Positions 1 to 8,055 of a DNA stretch of 64,000 nucleotides are shown in pieces. Location of the stretch: assembly GCF_000024865.1 (NCBI RefSeq), contig NC_013595.1, forward strand, positions 2,170,001 to 2,234,000, written 5' to 3'. The position numbers and the translations under genes were made by a program. Each line of letters starts with the position of its first letter. The stretch's first letter is position 1. Source of the DNA: Streptosporangium roseum DSM 43021. Lineage in GTDB: Bacteria > Actinomycetota > Actinomycetes > Streptosporangiales > Streptosporangiaceae. The notes under the pieces are model-generated. The model worked only from the letters and a program-made list of their open reading frames with translations, was not told the origin of the DNA and did not search any database.

Positions 1-366
1 GGCCAGGTCGATGCCGAAGCCCTCGAACTCGAAGCTCTGGTAGCCGCGGCCGATCCCCAGCTCCAGCCGTCCACCCGAGAGCATGTCCACCATGGCCGCC
101 TCCTCGGCGACGTGGACCGGGTTGTGCAGGGGGAGGACCACGATGCCGGTCCCCAGCCGCAGTCTCTCGGTGCGCGCGGCCATGTGGGACAGCATCGTGA
201 ACAGGTTCGGCACCACGCCGTAGTCGCGGAAGTGGTGCTCGGCCAGCCGCACCCCGTGAAACCCCAGTTCCTCGGCGAGCTCGACCAGCTCAAGGTGGTA
301 GTCGTAGACGTCCTTGAAGCTCTGGCCGTCGAACCGGTGGAAGAGGTGGAAGGTCGAGAACTTCAT
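1..366 (-). CDS. LLM-class flavin-dependent oxidoreductase, partial (N-terminal 122 residues)
   Basis: Only the N-terminus is inside the window; the gene runs off the left edge. The visible part shows the first strands of the luciferase-like TIM barrel: a start reading MKFSTFHLF, the motif LAEHHF near residue 40, and GTGIVVLPLHNP near residue 75, followed by MLSGGRLELGIGRGY. Family members are FMN- or F420-linked monooxygenases or reductases; the substrate cannot be told. The start is the ATG at 364-366. A palindrome of the CCAAGCG/CGCTTGG type lies 70-90 bp upstream and resembles the KstR2-like sites elsewhere in the window, so the gene may belong to a steroid or acyl-CoA regulon (inference). 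Confidence 0.85.
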   Translation of the reverse strand, partial: MKFSTFHLFHRFDGQSFKDVYDYHLELVELAEELGFHGVRLAEHHFRDYGVVPNLFTMLSHMAARTERLRLGTGIVVLPLHNPVHVAEEAAMVDMLSGGRLELGIGRGYQSFEFEGFGIDLA

Positions 367-434
367 CGGCTGTCCCCTGGCGGTCGTCTCCGTGTTGTCC
401 CGTTCCGCGCTTCGGGTACGGCTGGCCGTACGAA

Positions 435-453
435 ACCAAGCGCTCGCTTGGGT
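435..453. promoter_or_regulatory. KstR2-like operator palindrome upstream of the flavoenzyme
   Basis: The sequence ACCAAGCGCTCGCTTGGGT holds arms CCAAGCG and CGCTTGG around a 2-bp centre. Its first 14 bases match the published KstR2 motif AnCAAGnnCTTGnT at all fixed positions but one. It sits between the flavoenzyme start (366) and the 3' end of the M64 peptidase gene (461). Binding is inferred, not shown. Confidence 0.5.
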
Positions 454-460
454 GAGCGTA

Positions 461-1771
461 TCAGTGGTTGCCGCGGACGGTCCAGGTGACGGACTGTGTC
501 AGGAACTCTTCCCGGTAGCCGGGGTCGCGGACGTCGGCGGTCTCGTCGGTGACGACCGCGGTGACGGTGCCGCCGTTGCCCATGCCGATGACGTCCACCG
601 AGGTACGGCCCCGCCAGGGCCGGTGCTCCCTGCCGTCGCGGTACCAGCGGACCGACAGCGTCGGGACCGGGGCGAGGGTCACCGAGAGCGTCGACCTGCG
701 CGCCACCGGCCGCTCGTTGGGCGTGTGGGAGTCGATCGGGCGGGCGATCGCGTAGAACGACTGGATCATCTTCTCCCTGCCGACCGAGTTGAACTCGCGG
801 CCGAGCGACTTCATCAGCGAGTTGGGGGTGGGCCGGTAGACGCCGTACTGGGTGTAGTACCCGCCCTCGTAGGCGCCGACGACGTCGCCGTCGGGGCTGG
901 GCGCGCCGAGCCAGTACCACCACTTGGCCCGCTCGGCCCGCATCCGCCCGGCGTCGCGGACGCTGACGTTGACCTCCGAGAACTCGGGGCCGTCGTAGCG
1001 GCTGCCGTCACCCGGGTAGGCGTAGTAGTCGTACTCGTCGGCCAGGTCGCCCAGGGAGTGGCCGAGCTCGTGCGGCAGCACCTCTCCGGCGCGTTCGTTG
1101 CCGCCGGAGAAGGTCGCCATCTCCTCGTCGGTGTAGCCCGCGCCGCCGTACTTGGCGGAGTTGGCCATCGCCGCGATCTGGTCCACGCCGGGCGCCAGCG
1201 CCGCGTAGGCCTTCGCGCGGTCCTCGTCCACGCAGAGCAGCCGCTCCAGGCCGTCGCACCAGAAGGTCATCCCGAGCGGGGTGTCCCTGACCACGTCGCG
1301 CGCGGGGTCGCCGCTCACGCCGGACACGGGCGAGGGGATGTCGACCCGCCAGACGTTGAACAGCCCGCGGTAGCTCTTGAAGGGCTCCCGGTTGGCCAGC
1401 AGCGCCCACTTGGCGGCGACCTGGTCGGCGTAGAGGCCGAGTTCTGCCTCGGTGTAGCCGTCGCCGACGAAGACCAGGTCGATCCGGTCCGCGCTCGGCC
1501 CGTTGACCTCGACGGGGGTGAGCCTCGCGGCGGCGGTGGCGAGGGAGCGGGCCCTCGGCCCGGCGGAGGCGGGCACCTCGGCGCGGGCGATGGTGCCGTC
1601 CTCGGCGAAGACCTCGACCGGCCTGGTCGGACCTGCCGGAGTGGCCCGCGTGGTGGCGGTCTGCGTGGAGGCAGGGGAGGGGGAGGGGGCGGCCAGCGCG
1701 GGCGCGGCGGCGAGGGCGGTCGCGCAGGCGGTGGCCACGGCCGCCGCGGCCAGCAGGGGGAATCGGCGCAC
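461..1771 (-). CDS. Secreted M64-family zinc metallopeptidase
   Basis: The protein has an N-terminal signal peptide (hydrophobic, Ala-rich, roughly residues 1-27) and the zinc site HELGH at about residues 234-238 followed by LADEYD, the HExxH...DE arrangement of the IgA peptidase M64 family. It is therefore an exported endopeptidase; the substrate is unknown. The GTG at 1769-1771 is chosen because AAGGAAA stands six bases upstream and the signal peptide begins there. A longer open frame up to 1942 lacks a ribosome binding site and would put about 57 non-signal residues in front. The gene is divergent from the LysR gene at 1954. Confidence 0.85.
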   Translation of the reverse strand: MRRFPLLAAAAVATACATALAAAPALAAPSPSPASTQTATTRATPAGPTRPVEVFAEDGTIARAEVPASAGPRARSLATAAARLTPVEVNGPSADRIDLVFVGDGYTEAELGLYADQVAAKWALLANREPFKSYRGLFNVWRVDIPSPVSGVSGDPARDVVRDTPLGMTFWCDGLERLLCVDEDRAKAYAALAPGVDQIAAMANSAKYGGAGYTDEEMATFSGGNERAGEVLPHELGHSLGDLADEYDYYAYPGDGSRYDGPEFSEVNVSVRDAGRMRAERAKWWYWLGAPSPDGDVVGAYEGGYYTQYGVYRPTPNSLMKSLGREFNSVGREKMIQSFYAIARPIDSHTPNERPVARRSTLSVTLAPVPTLSVRWYRDGREHRPWRGRTSVDVIGMGNGGTVTAVVTDETADVRDPGYREEFLTQSVTWTVRGNH

Positions 1772-1953
1772 AGAATTTCCTTTCCGGAAATGTCGTGAGA
1801 TGCGCTGATCTTCGATGCCTGGCGGTAACACCCCGATCACGTGGAGGTGACAAGACAGCCCGCCGGAACCGCAGGAGGGGGAGTGTGAGCAGCTCAGCGG
1901 GCATCCATCATCTCCGAGTGATGGAAAGCGGGATGGGGGCATAGGCTCGTCCG

Positions 1954-2883
1954 ATGAGCCTGGAACTACGGCACCTGCGTGTCCTGTGTGCCATATCGGA
2001 CACGGGGAGCCTGACCCGGGCCGCGACCCTCCTGGGCACCACCCAGCCCGCCCTCTCGGCGCAGCTCCAGCGGATCGAGCGGATCATCGGCGGCAGGCTC
2101 TTCGAGCGCGACCGCCACGGCGCCCGCCCCACCCCGCTCGGCGACTTCGTGCTCGCCCGGGCCCGCACCGTGCTGAGCGGAATGGACGAGCTGCTGCTCG
2201 GAGCCGCCGCCCGCCCCGCCGGCGGCCCGGTACGGCTCGGCGGAGTCGACGGGCCGATCCTGGTCGGCCTGGTCGACCGGCTCGGCGACCTGCTCGGCGG
2301 CCGGGAGATCACCTCCTACGCCGACGCCGCGCCGCGGTTGCTGTGCGACCTGGTCGCGGCCCGGCGCCTGGACGCCGCCGTGGTCGTCGACTACGTGGGC
2401 CACGAGCTGCGCCCGGTCCCGCCGCTCCGCCAGGAGCAGGTCGCCGCCGAGCCCGTGTTCGTGGCGCTCGCCGCCGGCCATCCCCTCGCGGGCCGTTCCG
2501 AGCTCGACCTGGCGGACCTGGCCGGGGAGGCATGGGTGCTGTCGCCGTCCGACGGGGGCGGCTGGCCCGAGTGCTTCCGCACGGCGTGTCACCGGGCCGG
2601 ATTCGTCCCGCGCGCGCCGCACCAGGCCGCGGACGCCTGGACCATCAGGGAGATCGTCATCTCGGGCCGGGCCATCGCCCCCTGCCGGGCCACCTTCGCC
2701 GAGAGCGCCGGTCTGGTCATCCGCCCGCTGCGCGGCGACCCGCTGGTGATGCGGCACCTGCGGGTGTGGCATCCGCAGGGCGGGCTGGCCGCCCACGTGC
2801 CCGCCGTACGGGATCTGGCGGCGCGGGTGTTCGCCGACCACGCCCGGGAACGCCCCCGGTACCGGGAGTGGCGGAGCCGGTGA
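1954..2883 (+). CDS. LysR-family transcriptional regulator
   Basis: Residues 1-60 form the typical LysR winged helix (LRHLRVLCAISDTGSLTRAA, TTQPALSAQLQRIE), followed by a substrate-binding-like effector domain to residue 309, the usual length. It is divergent from the M64 peptidase gene, whose start is about 180 bp away, so that peptidase is the natural candidate target along with the downstream S33 peptidase (inference). The coding end runs into a GC-rich degenerate repeat. Confidence 0.9.
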   Translation: MSLELRHLRVLCAISDTGSLTRAATLLGTTQPALSAQLQRIERIIGGRLFERDRHGARPTPLGDFVLARARTVLSGMDELLLGAAARPAGGPVRLGGVDGPILVGLVDRLGDLLGGREITSYADAAPRLLCDLVAARRLDAAVVVDYVGHELRPVPPLRQEQVAAEPVFVALAAGHPLAGRSELDLADLAGEAWVLSPSDGGGWPECFRTACHRAGFVPRAPHQAADAWTIREIVISGRAIAPCRATFAESAGLVIRPLRGDPLVMRHLRVWHPQGGLAAHVPAVRDLAARVFADHARERPRYREWRSR

Positions 2884-3045
2884 CGCCGCCGGGCAACGCC
2901 TCGATGCCGGGAGCGGCGGAGCCGGGCAAGGCCCCCGATACCGGGAGTGGCGGCATCGAGGAACGCCTCGATGCCGGGGTGGCGGAGCCGGTGGCGCTGC
3001 CCGGGGTCGGCCGGGTGCCGGGAGCGGCGCAGCGGGTAACGTTCC
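2858..3045. repeat. Degenerate GC-rich direct repeats at the 3' end of the LysR gene
   Basis: Variants of CCGGGAGTGGCGGAGCCGG, with CGCCTCGATGCCGGG spacers, recur about four or five times from the last LysR codons to the start of the next gene. They look like slipped or expanded DNA with no coding signal. They separate the LysR gene from the S33 gene. Confidence 0.6.
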
Positions 3046-3049
3046 CCGG

Positions 3050-4309
3050 GTGACTGTCCTTCTGCCCGGTGTCGCGCTCACCGACCACGTCTTCAACGTC
3101 CCCCTCGACCACGCCGACCCCGGCGGCCCGGCGATCGAGGTCTTCGCCCGCGAGGCGGTGGACCCGGCCAGGCAGGACCAGGACCTGCCGTGGCTGCTCT
3201 TCCTGCAGGGCGGTCCCGGCGGCAAGGCGCCGAGACCGGTCGCGGCGGACGGCTGGCTGGGGCACGCGCTGAAGACCCACCGGGTGCTCCTGCTCGACCA
3301 GCGGGGGACCGGCCGCAGCACCCCGCTCACCGCCAGGACGGTGACCGGGACCGACACCGAGCTCGCCGCCCGTCTCCGGCACTTCCGCGCCGACGCGATC
3401 GTGGCCGACGCCGAGCTGATCCGGCGCGAGCTCTGCGGTGACCGGCCGTGGGAGACCCTCGGCCAGAGCTACGGCGGCTTCGTCACGCTGACCTACCTCT
3501 CCCAGGCACCCGAGGGCCTCAAGGCCTGTTACGTGACCGGAGGCCTGGCCGGGCTCGACGCCACCGCCGACGACGTCTACTCCCGCACCTACCCCAGGGT
3601 CCGCGAGAAGACGGACCGCTACTTCGCCCGCTACCCCGACGACTCCGCCCGCCTGGACGCGATCGCCGCCCACCTGCGCCGCGAGAAGGTCGAGCTGCCG
3701 GACGGCGACGTGCTGACCGTGCGCCGCCTGCAGAGCATGGGCCTGTGCCTGGGGATGAGCGACGGCGCGGAATACCTGCACTGGGTGCTGGAGGAGGCCT
3801 GGAACGGCGAGCGGCTCTCCGACCTGTTCCTGTACGAGGTCATGATGGCCACCGGCTTCGTCGGCAACCCCCTCTACGCGGTCCTGCACGAGTCGATCTA
3901 CGCCCAGGGGGGCGCCACCGCCTGGTCGGCGCACCGGCTGCTGCCCGAGGAGTTCGCCGAGGAGGCCGAGCCGCTGCTGCCCACCGGAGAGATGATCTAC
4001 CCCTGGATGTTCGACGAGATCGCCGCCCTGCGCCCGTTCAGGGGCGCCGCCGAGATCCTCGCCGCCGCCTCCGACTGGCCCGCTCTCTACGACCCGGTAC
4101 GGCTGGCGGCCAACCGGGTCCCGGTGGCCGCCGCCGTCTACTACGACGACATGTACGTCGACGAGGACCTGTCCATGCGGACCGCCCGCACGGTCGGCAA
4201 CGTTCGGACCTGGGTGACCAACGAGTGGGAGCACGACGGCGTCCGCGTCTCCGGCGGGCGGGTGCTGGCCCGCCTGATGGACACGGTCAACGGCGTCCAC
4301 GGCTCCTGA
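3050..4309 (+). CDS. Alpha/beta hydrolase, S33 proline-iminopeptidase-like
   Basis: This is a 419-residue serine hydrolase. The oxyanion loop appears as LQGGPGG (about residues 53-59), then LLDQRGTGRSTPL, and the nucleophile elbow GQSYGG with Ser at about residue 140. These are hallmarks of prolyl aminopeptidase and related S33 enzymes that remove N-terminal proline or cleave small peptides. No signal peptide is visible, so it is probably cytoplasmic. The GTG start at 3050 precedes the conserved core with little extra sequence. It is convergent with the monooxygenase gene that ends at 4431. Confidence 0.85.
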   Translation: MTVLLPGVALTDHVFNVPLDHADPGGPAIEVFAREAVDPARQDQDLPWLLFLQGGPGGKAPRPVAADGWLGHALKTHRVLLLDQRGTGRSTPLTARTVTGTDTELAARLRHFRADAIVADAELIRRELCGDRPWETLGQSYGGFVTLTYLSQAPEGLKACYVTGGLAGLDATADDVYSRTYPRVREKTDRYFARYPDDSARLDAIAAHLRREKVELPDGDVLTVRRLQSMGLCLGMSDGAEYLHWVLEEAWNGERLSDLFLYEVMMATGFVGNPLYAVLHESIYAQGGATAWSAHRLLPEEFAEEAEPLLPTGEMIYPWMFDEIAALRPFRGAAEILAAASDWPALYDPVRLAANRVPVAAAVYYDDMYVDEDLSMRTARTVGNVRTWVTNEWEHDGVRVSGGRVLARLMDTVNGVHGS

Positions 4310-4430
4310 GAGCACGCCCCGCCCCATCGGACGTCCCCGCCGCCATGACGGCGAGGACGTCCGGGTCTGCGCCCGCCGGGATCGCGGGGGCGGGGAGGCC
4401 GGTGCCCGCCGGGTCCCGGAGGCGGGCGGG

Positions 4431-5654
4431 TCAGAGCCCGTAGGACTTCAGGGCGATGGCGCTCGCCGTCTTCCGGACGCTCTTGGCCATCAGCCCCTTC
4501 CACGGCAGGTACGGCAGCAGCCTGTAGTTCTGGTTGAGGAACCAGGCCATGAACCGGTTCTCGGGGACCATCCACCTGCTCACGCCCTCGCCCGACTTCT
4601 GGCATCCCGTGGCGTAGTCACGCATGGCCTCCTCGTAGCGGGCGAAGCCCGCGCGGTGGTCACCCCCGGCGGCCGCCAGTTCCCCGGCCAGCACGTAGGC
4701 CCCGACCACGGCCAGGCCGGTGCCCATGCCCGACAGGGGCGAGGGGCAGCAGGCGGCGTCTCCGAGCAGGACGGCCCGGCCCCGGGACCAGCGGTCCAGG
4801 TGGACCTGGCTGACCGAGTCGAAGTAGAAGTCCGGCGCGTCCCACATGCTCTTCAGCAGCCGGGGCGTCTCCCAGCCGATCCCGGCGAACGCCTCGGCGA
4901 GGATCTTCTTCTGCTGCTCGCCGTCGCGGCGGTCGTAGCTCAGCGGGGGCGAGCCGAAGTAGAACATGGCCTTCGCCTCGGTGTTGTGCCGGGCGCTGTA
5001 CACGGAGGTGAGCTTGCCGGGGGTGCTGTAGGCGTGCCCGGTGTACTCCAGCCCGAGGTGGTTGGCGGTGGTGAAGATCGCGCAGTACAGGCCCAGCTCC
5101 TTCACGTACCGCGACTCCGGCCCGAACGCGAGCGAGCGCACGTTGGAGTGCAGCCCGTCGGCCCCCACCACCAGGTCGAACCTGCGCGGCGCCCCGCGCT
5201 CGAAGGTGACGGTCACGCCGTCGGCGTCCTCGGTCATGGAGGCGATGGAGTCGTCGAAGACGTACTCGGTGTGCTCCCTGGTCGCCTCGTGGAGGATGCG
5301 GGCCAGGTCGCCGCGGAGGATCTCGACGTCACCGGCGAAGAGGTCGGCGGGCAGGCTCGCCAGCTTCCTGCCGGCGCTGTTGACGTAGGACATCGCGCCC
5401 ATGCGCGTCCGCGCGCTCCGGACGTCGGCCAGGATGCCCATCCGCTCCAGCACGGTGAGGTGCGCCTCGCCGCGGAAGTCGACCGCGTAACCGCCGTCGC
5501 GCAGCGCGGGCGCCCGCTCCACCACCGTGGGGTTGAAGCCGTGGCGGCGCAGCCAGTAGGCCAGCGCCGGACCGGCGACACTGGCCCCGGAGATCAGGAT
5601 GTCCTTGTTCTTCGGCTCGGTGAGCCGCGGTGTGGTGGTCATGCCGGCGAGCAT
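4431..5654 (-). CDS. FAD-dependent aromatic-ring-hydroxylase-like monooxygenase
   Basis: The protein shows the Rossmann fingerprint GASVAGPALAYWLRRHG (about residues 23-39), the DG motif VVGADGLHSNVR, and the second FAD motif LLGDAACCPSPLSGMGTGLA in the C-terminal half: the three signatures of group A flavin monooxygenases (PHBH/tetracycline hydroxylase type). The length of 407 aa is normal. The substrate is not deducible. The start at 5654 has GAGGG about eight bases upstream; an internal ATG at 5642 would remove four residues. The upstream region carries dispersed-repeat copy A. Confidence 0.85.
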   Translation of the reverse strand: MLAGMTTTPRLTEPKNKDILISGASVAGPALAYWLRRHGFNPTVVERAPALRDGGYAVDFRGEAHLTVLERMGILADVRSARTRMGAMSYVNSAGRKLASLPADLFAGDVEILRGDLARILHEATREHTEYVFDDSIASMTEDADGVTVTFERGAPRRFDLVVGADGLHSNVRSLAFGPESRYVKELGLYCAIFTTANHLGLEYTGHAYSTPGKLTSVYSARHNTEAKAMFYFGSPPLSYDRRDGEQQKKILAEAFAGIGWETPRLLKSMWDAPDFYFDSVSQVHLDRWSRGRAVLLGDAACCPSPLSGMGTGLAVVGAYVLAGELAAAGGDHRAGFARYEEAMRDYATGCQKSGEGVSRWMVPENRFMAWFLNQNYRLLPYLPWKGLMAKSVRKTASAIALKSYGL

Positions 5655-5963
5655 GTTCGAGGGCCCTCACCACCGGCTCACCGGCGCTCACCGGCACTCA
5701 CCGCGGGAGCCGGTGTTCACCGCGGGGAGCCGGCGCCTCCTCCGAGACCTCACCGCGGGAGCCGGGGGCTCGCCACGGGGAGGGGGCGTGGGATTCCACG
5801 GGCCGCTCAGGGGCGCTGGACCATCTGGTAGGCCCGGGACTCGGGTCCGTACGACCAGGCGCAAAGTAGCTCTGCGTGATTTCCGCTTGACCGGAGATCA
5901 CGATGAGTGATCTCTCGGAGGAGGCGTCTTCGTGGGCCGATTGGCCCATGGAGAGTTCGTCAG
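5655..5963. other. Non-coding gap at the left edge of the accessory block
   Basis: About 310 bp with no credible gene. The first part holds short repeats built on CTCACCGCGGGAGCCGG (three imperfect copies around 5697-5765) and CTCACCGG. Dispersed-repeat copy A follows (5825-5875). After it the sequence enters the broken gene that ends at 5964. Confidence 0.6.
5825..5875 (+). repeat. Dispersed repeat, copy A
   Basis: One of four copies of a roughly 40-55-bp repeat in this window. The conserved blocks are GGCCCGGNNCTCGGGTC and ACCAG(N)CGCAAAGTAG. The copy is intact and in the opposite orientation to copy E at 15713. It marks the left boundary of the accessory block. Confidence 0.75.
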
Positions 5964-6624
5964 TCAGGTGTTCTGCCGGGTGCGGCTGTCGATGACGATT
6001 TCGTGGTCGCCGTGGCGCTGGTACGGAGGGCGGGCGAGGAAGTCTCGGTAGCGGCGTGTCATCTCTGCATCGGCTTCGGCGCGGGTCGGGTCGGCGTACC
6101 CGGGTGGCGGGCTGGGCCAGGGGCGCGAGTCCAGGAAGCGGCGGGCCTGGGCCAGGCGCTGGCTGGCGGGCTGCTTGAGGAGGCGTTCCTCATCAATGGC
6201 CTGGGCGAGCGCGGTTTGCAGGTTTGCCCGCGACCCGGTGCAGTTGGACGGGGTCGATGATGGCAGGGCTGGAACGGTGGTGTGGAGGGGCTCGGCGCCC
6301 AGCCCGACGTGACCGGCGTAGGAGAGCAGGAAGAGGCCACTTCCGCCGTCGGGGGTGGCGGCGATCACGGCATCCCAGTCTTCGGCCAGGAGCCGGTCTC
6401 GCAGTTCGGCCATGACCGCCCTCGGGTCCTGTGCCGGCGCACTGTTTGGCCTGGATCCAGGGGATGATCTGCTTCCAGTACTCCTCTTCGGCGTCCAGTT
6501 GGGCTTCTCGCAGCATCGGGAGGAATTCGATCGCGTAAGACGCGGGGAGCATCAGGGTCAGCGGGTCTTCCTCAGCCTGCCCCATCCGCATGGTGAGCAG
6601 CCCGGAGTGCTGCCCGATCTCCAT
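5964..6624 (-). pseudogene. Hypothetical protein gene broken by a frameshift
   Basis: The protein-like sequence starts at the ATG at 6624 (MEIGQHSGLLTMRMGQ) and reads to about 6450 (EEEYWKQIIPWIQAK). It resumes in a different frame from about 6413 (MAELRDRLLAEDWDAVIAA) to the stop at 5964. Neither half alone looks like a complete domain, and the two join smoothly if one frameshift lies near 6415-6460. I do not recognise the family. The position between dispersed-repeat copy A and an IS3 remnant suggests decaying acquired DNA. A sequencing error could give the same picture. Confidence 0.5.
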
Positions 6625-6988
6625 CAGGTCCACCACCACGCGGCGGCGCGCTTGCCCGCCAGGACGGCGGCTGCTTGTCGCGGCGTTCTGTCGCCTGCTT
6701 CGGTTACGGCTGGCCTTTCCCACTGGAGTTCCCCCGTTGCATCCCGTTGCCCGCTGCGGCCGGGCATCCCCGCGGCCTCCAGCCTCCCTCTTCGCCGTGG
6801 CCAGGGCCGATGAGGCTCGCCGACGCGTGGGCAATGACCGACCGGCCGACCGCGCTGGCCGGGATCGGGCGGAGTTCCGGGTCTTGGCGCGAGGGGGCGC
6901 GTCTTGCCCTGCGGGTTCTTGTCTTGATTCTGGGGTCTGGTGCGGTGGAGGCTAGGCCTAGCCGTACGGCGGGACGCTGATGGGCGCG
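6625..6988. other. Gap without a recognisable gene
   Basis: Open frames exist here on both strands, but all read as Arg/Pro/Ala-rich out-of-frame sequence. I see no start with a ribosome binding site and no conserved motif. It may hold the promoter and lost 5' part of the broken gene that ends at 5964. Confidence 0.4.
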
Positions 6989-7222
6989 TCAGAGATCTGC
7001 TGCTGCCCACCGGGACGGCACGATCTCAAAGAGCGTGCGGCACCGGGCGTCGAACTTGAAGTGATCCGAGGCGATCATCCGCTGCGCATGGTCCTCCGAG
7101 CGCGCCGGGTAAATGAGCTGGCGGCCGTCCTCACCCACGTGAGCGATCACCAACCAGGGCCAGCGCTTCATTTCCTCGATCATCATCTCGGCCGTGCTCG
7201 ACGGCCTATTCTGTTTCCCCAC
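6989..7222 (-). CDS. Small hypothetical protein (77 aa)
   Basis: The frame encodes a compact, mixed-charge peptide (AEMMIEEMKRWPWLVIAHVGEDGRQLIYPA in two stretches) with no membrane segment and a balanced composition unlike the surrounding out-of-frame sequence, so it is probably a real gene. No family is recognised. It lies next to the IS3 remnant within the accessory block. Confidence 0.5.
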   Translation of the reverse strand: MGKQNRPSSTAEMMIEEMKRWPWLVIAHVGEDGRQLIYPARSEDHAQRMIASDHFKFDARCRTLFEIVPSRWAAADL

Positions 7223-7240
7223 GACACCGAACGCTACCGA

Positions 7241-7565
7241 TCAAGGCGGACGCTCACCTGGGACTACCGGCAATCCTGGGCCTTGGTGCTCTCGCCCAGG
7301 TGGCGGCGTGTGGGGTCGTGTGATCCCGTGAGCCTGCGTGAGGGGCTGTTGCTGTACTCCTCTGCTGTACAGCACGGCCGCCGCGGACCCGATGCCCAGC
7401 TTGTCGGCCACCGACTTGATCGCGGCCATCTCGTTGTCGTACTGCGGACGCACCTCACGGACCATACGGATCGCACGCTGTCGCAACTCAGGAGAGTAGG
7501 GGGACTTCCGTGCCATGACTCGATCATCCTCTCGATCGAGTCTCCAACGAACCCGGGGCGGCTCA
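7241..7565 (-). mobile_element. IS3-family remnant: 5' end of orfA with its terminal repeat
   Basis: The frame 7241-7516 starts like IS3 OrfA (MARKSPYSPELRQRAIRMV, then a helix-turn-helix KSVADKLGIGS) but after about 45 residues changes to unrelated sequence; the expected ETLRKW segment, the rest of OrfA and all of OrfB are missing. Upstream at 7538-7565 is the IS3-type end that reads, on the minus strand, TGAGCCGCCCCGGGTTCG then TTGGAGACTC. The element is therefore a left-end fragment and cannot transpose itself. Confidence 0.75.
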
Positions 7566-7600
7566 GGACGTACTGGGGCGGCTCAGGACGTACTGGGGCG
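7561..7600. repeat. Perfect 20-bp tandem duplication at the IS3 end
   Basis: GCTCAGGACGTACTGGGGCG occurs twice in immediate succession (7561-7580 and 7581-7600). Each copy contains the 11-base tip of the IS3 terminal repeat (TGAGCCGCCCC on the minus strand), so the end of the element was duplicated between the orfA remnant and the merR stop codon. Confidence 0.85.
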
Positions 7601-7605
7601 TCTCA

Positions 7606-7983
7606 TCAGGAAGCTCGGATTTCGTGGCTCACGGCGTCGAGGTAGTCGTTGATGGCTCGGTGGTTTTTCGTGAGGCATTCGATCTTCTCTGCCATGCGGT
7701 CGCGTTCGTGTTCGAGTGTCGCAATCATGTCTGGGGTGACGTACGGCAGGTATATCGCCCTTGAGCTGTCCAGGCAGGGAAGGATCTGCTTGATGATCCG
7801 GGTGGGCAGGCCGACTTCGAGGAGGCCCCGCACTTGCCGCACCCGGTCGACAACGTAGTCCTCGTAGCTCCGGTACCCGTTGGGGAGCCGTTCGGAGTGG
7901 ATCAGCCCCTGTTCCTCGTAGTAGCGGAGCATCCGCACCGGCGTGTCCGTGCGCTGGGAGAGCTCACCGATCTTCATCCCCAC
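7606..7983 (-). CDS. MerR-family transcriptional regulator
   Basis: The protein begins MKIGELSQRTDTPVRMLRYYEEQGL, the MerR winged helix, with YRSYEDYVVDRVRQV as the second half of the DNA-binding domain and a coiled-coil region at about residues 75-120. Length (125 aa) is typical of drug- or stress-responsive MerR proteins without a large effector domain. It is divergent from the MFS efflux gene at 8056, and a palindromic operator sits between them, so it very likely controls that transporter and itself. The 3' end abuts the IS3 end. Confidence 0.9.
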   Translation of the reverse strand: MGMKIGELSQRTDTPVRMLRYYEEQGLIHSERLPNGYRSYEDYVVDRVRQVRGLLEVGLPTRIIKQILPCLDSSRAIYLPYVTPDMIATLEHERDRMAEKIECLTKNHRAINDYLDAVSHEIRAS

Positions 7984-8016
7984 ACCCTGCGTGTCTGGGC
8001 TGCGATGCAGCCGGAC

Positions 8017-8049
8017 TTGACCCTCACACCAATGTCACACATTGATGAT
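8017..8049 (+). promoter_or_regulatory. MerR-type promoter and operator of the MFS gene
   Basis: A -35-like TTGACC (8017-8022) is followed by the perfect dyad CAATGT-CAC-ACATTG (8030-8044) and a weak -10 region within GATGATAA (8044-8051). An operator between an over-long -35/-10 spacing is the known arrangement for MerR activators. If the -10 is correct, transcription would begin almost at the ATG at 8056, giving a leaderless message. The exact -10 is uncertain. Confidence 0.55.
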
Positions 8050-8055
8050 AAGGAT

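Noticed and set aside
314..1798. A 494-codon plus-strand frame opposite the M64 peptidase
   Set aside because: It is a shadow of the minus-strand gene that has HELGH and a signal peptide; no motif is seen in the plus frame.
2866..3045. A small gene in the repeat between LysR and S33 genes
   Set aside because: The region is made of direct repeats, with no start signal and no conserved sequence.
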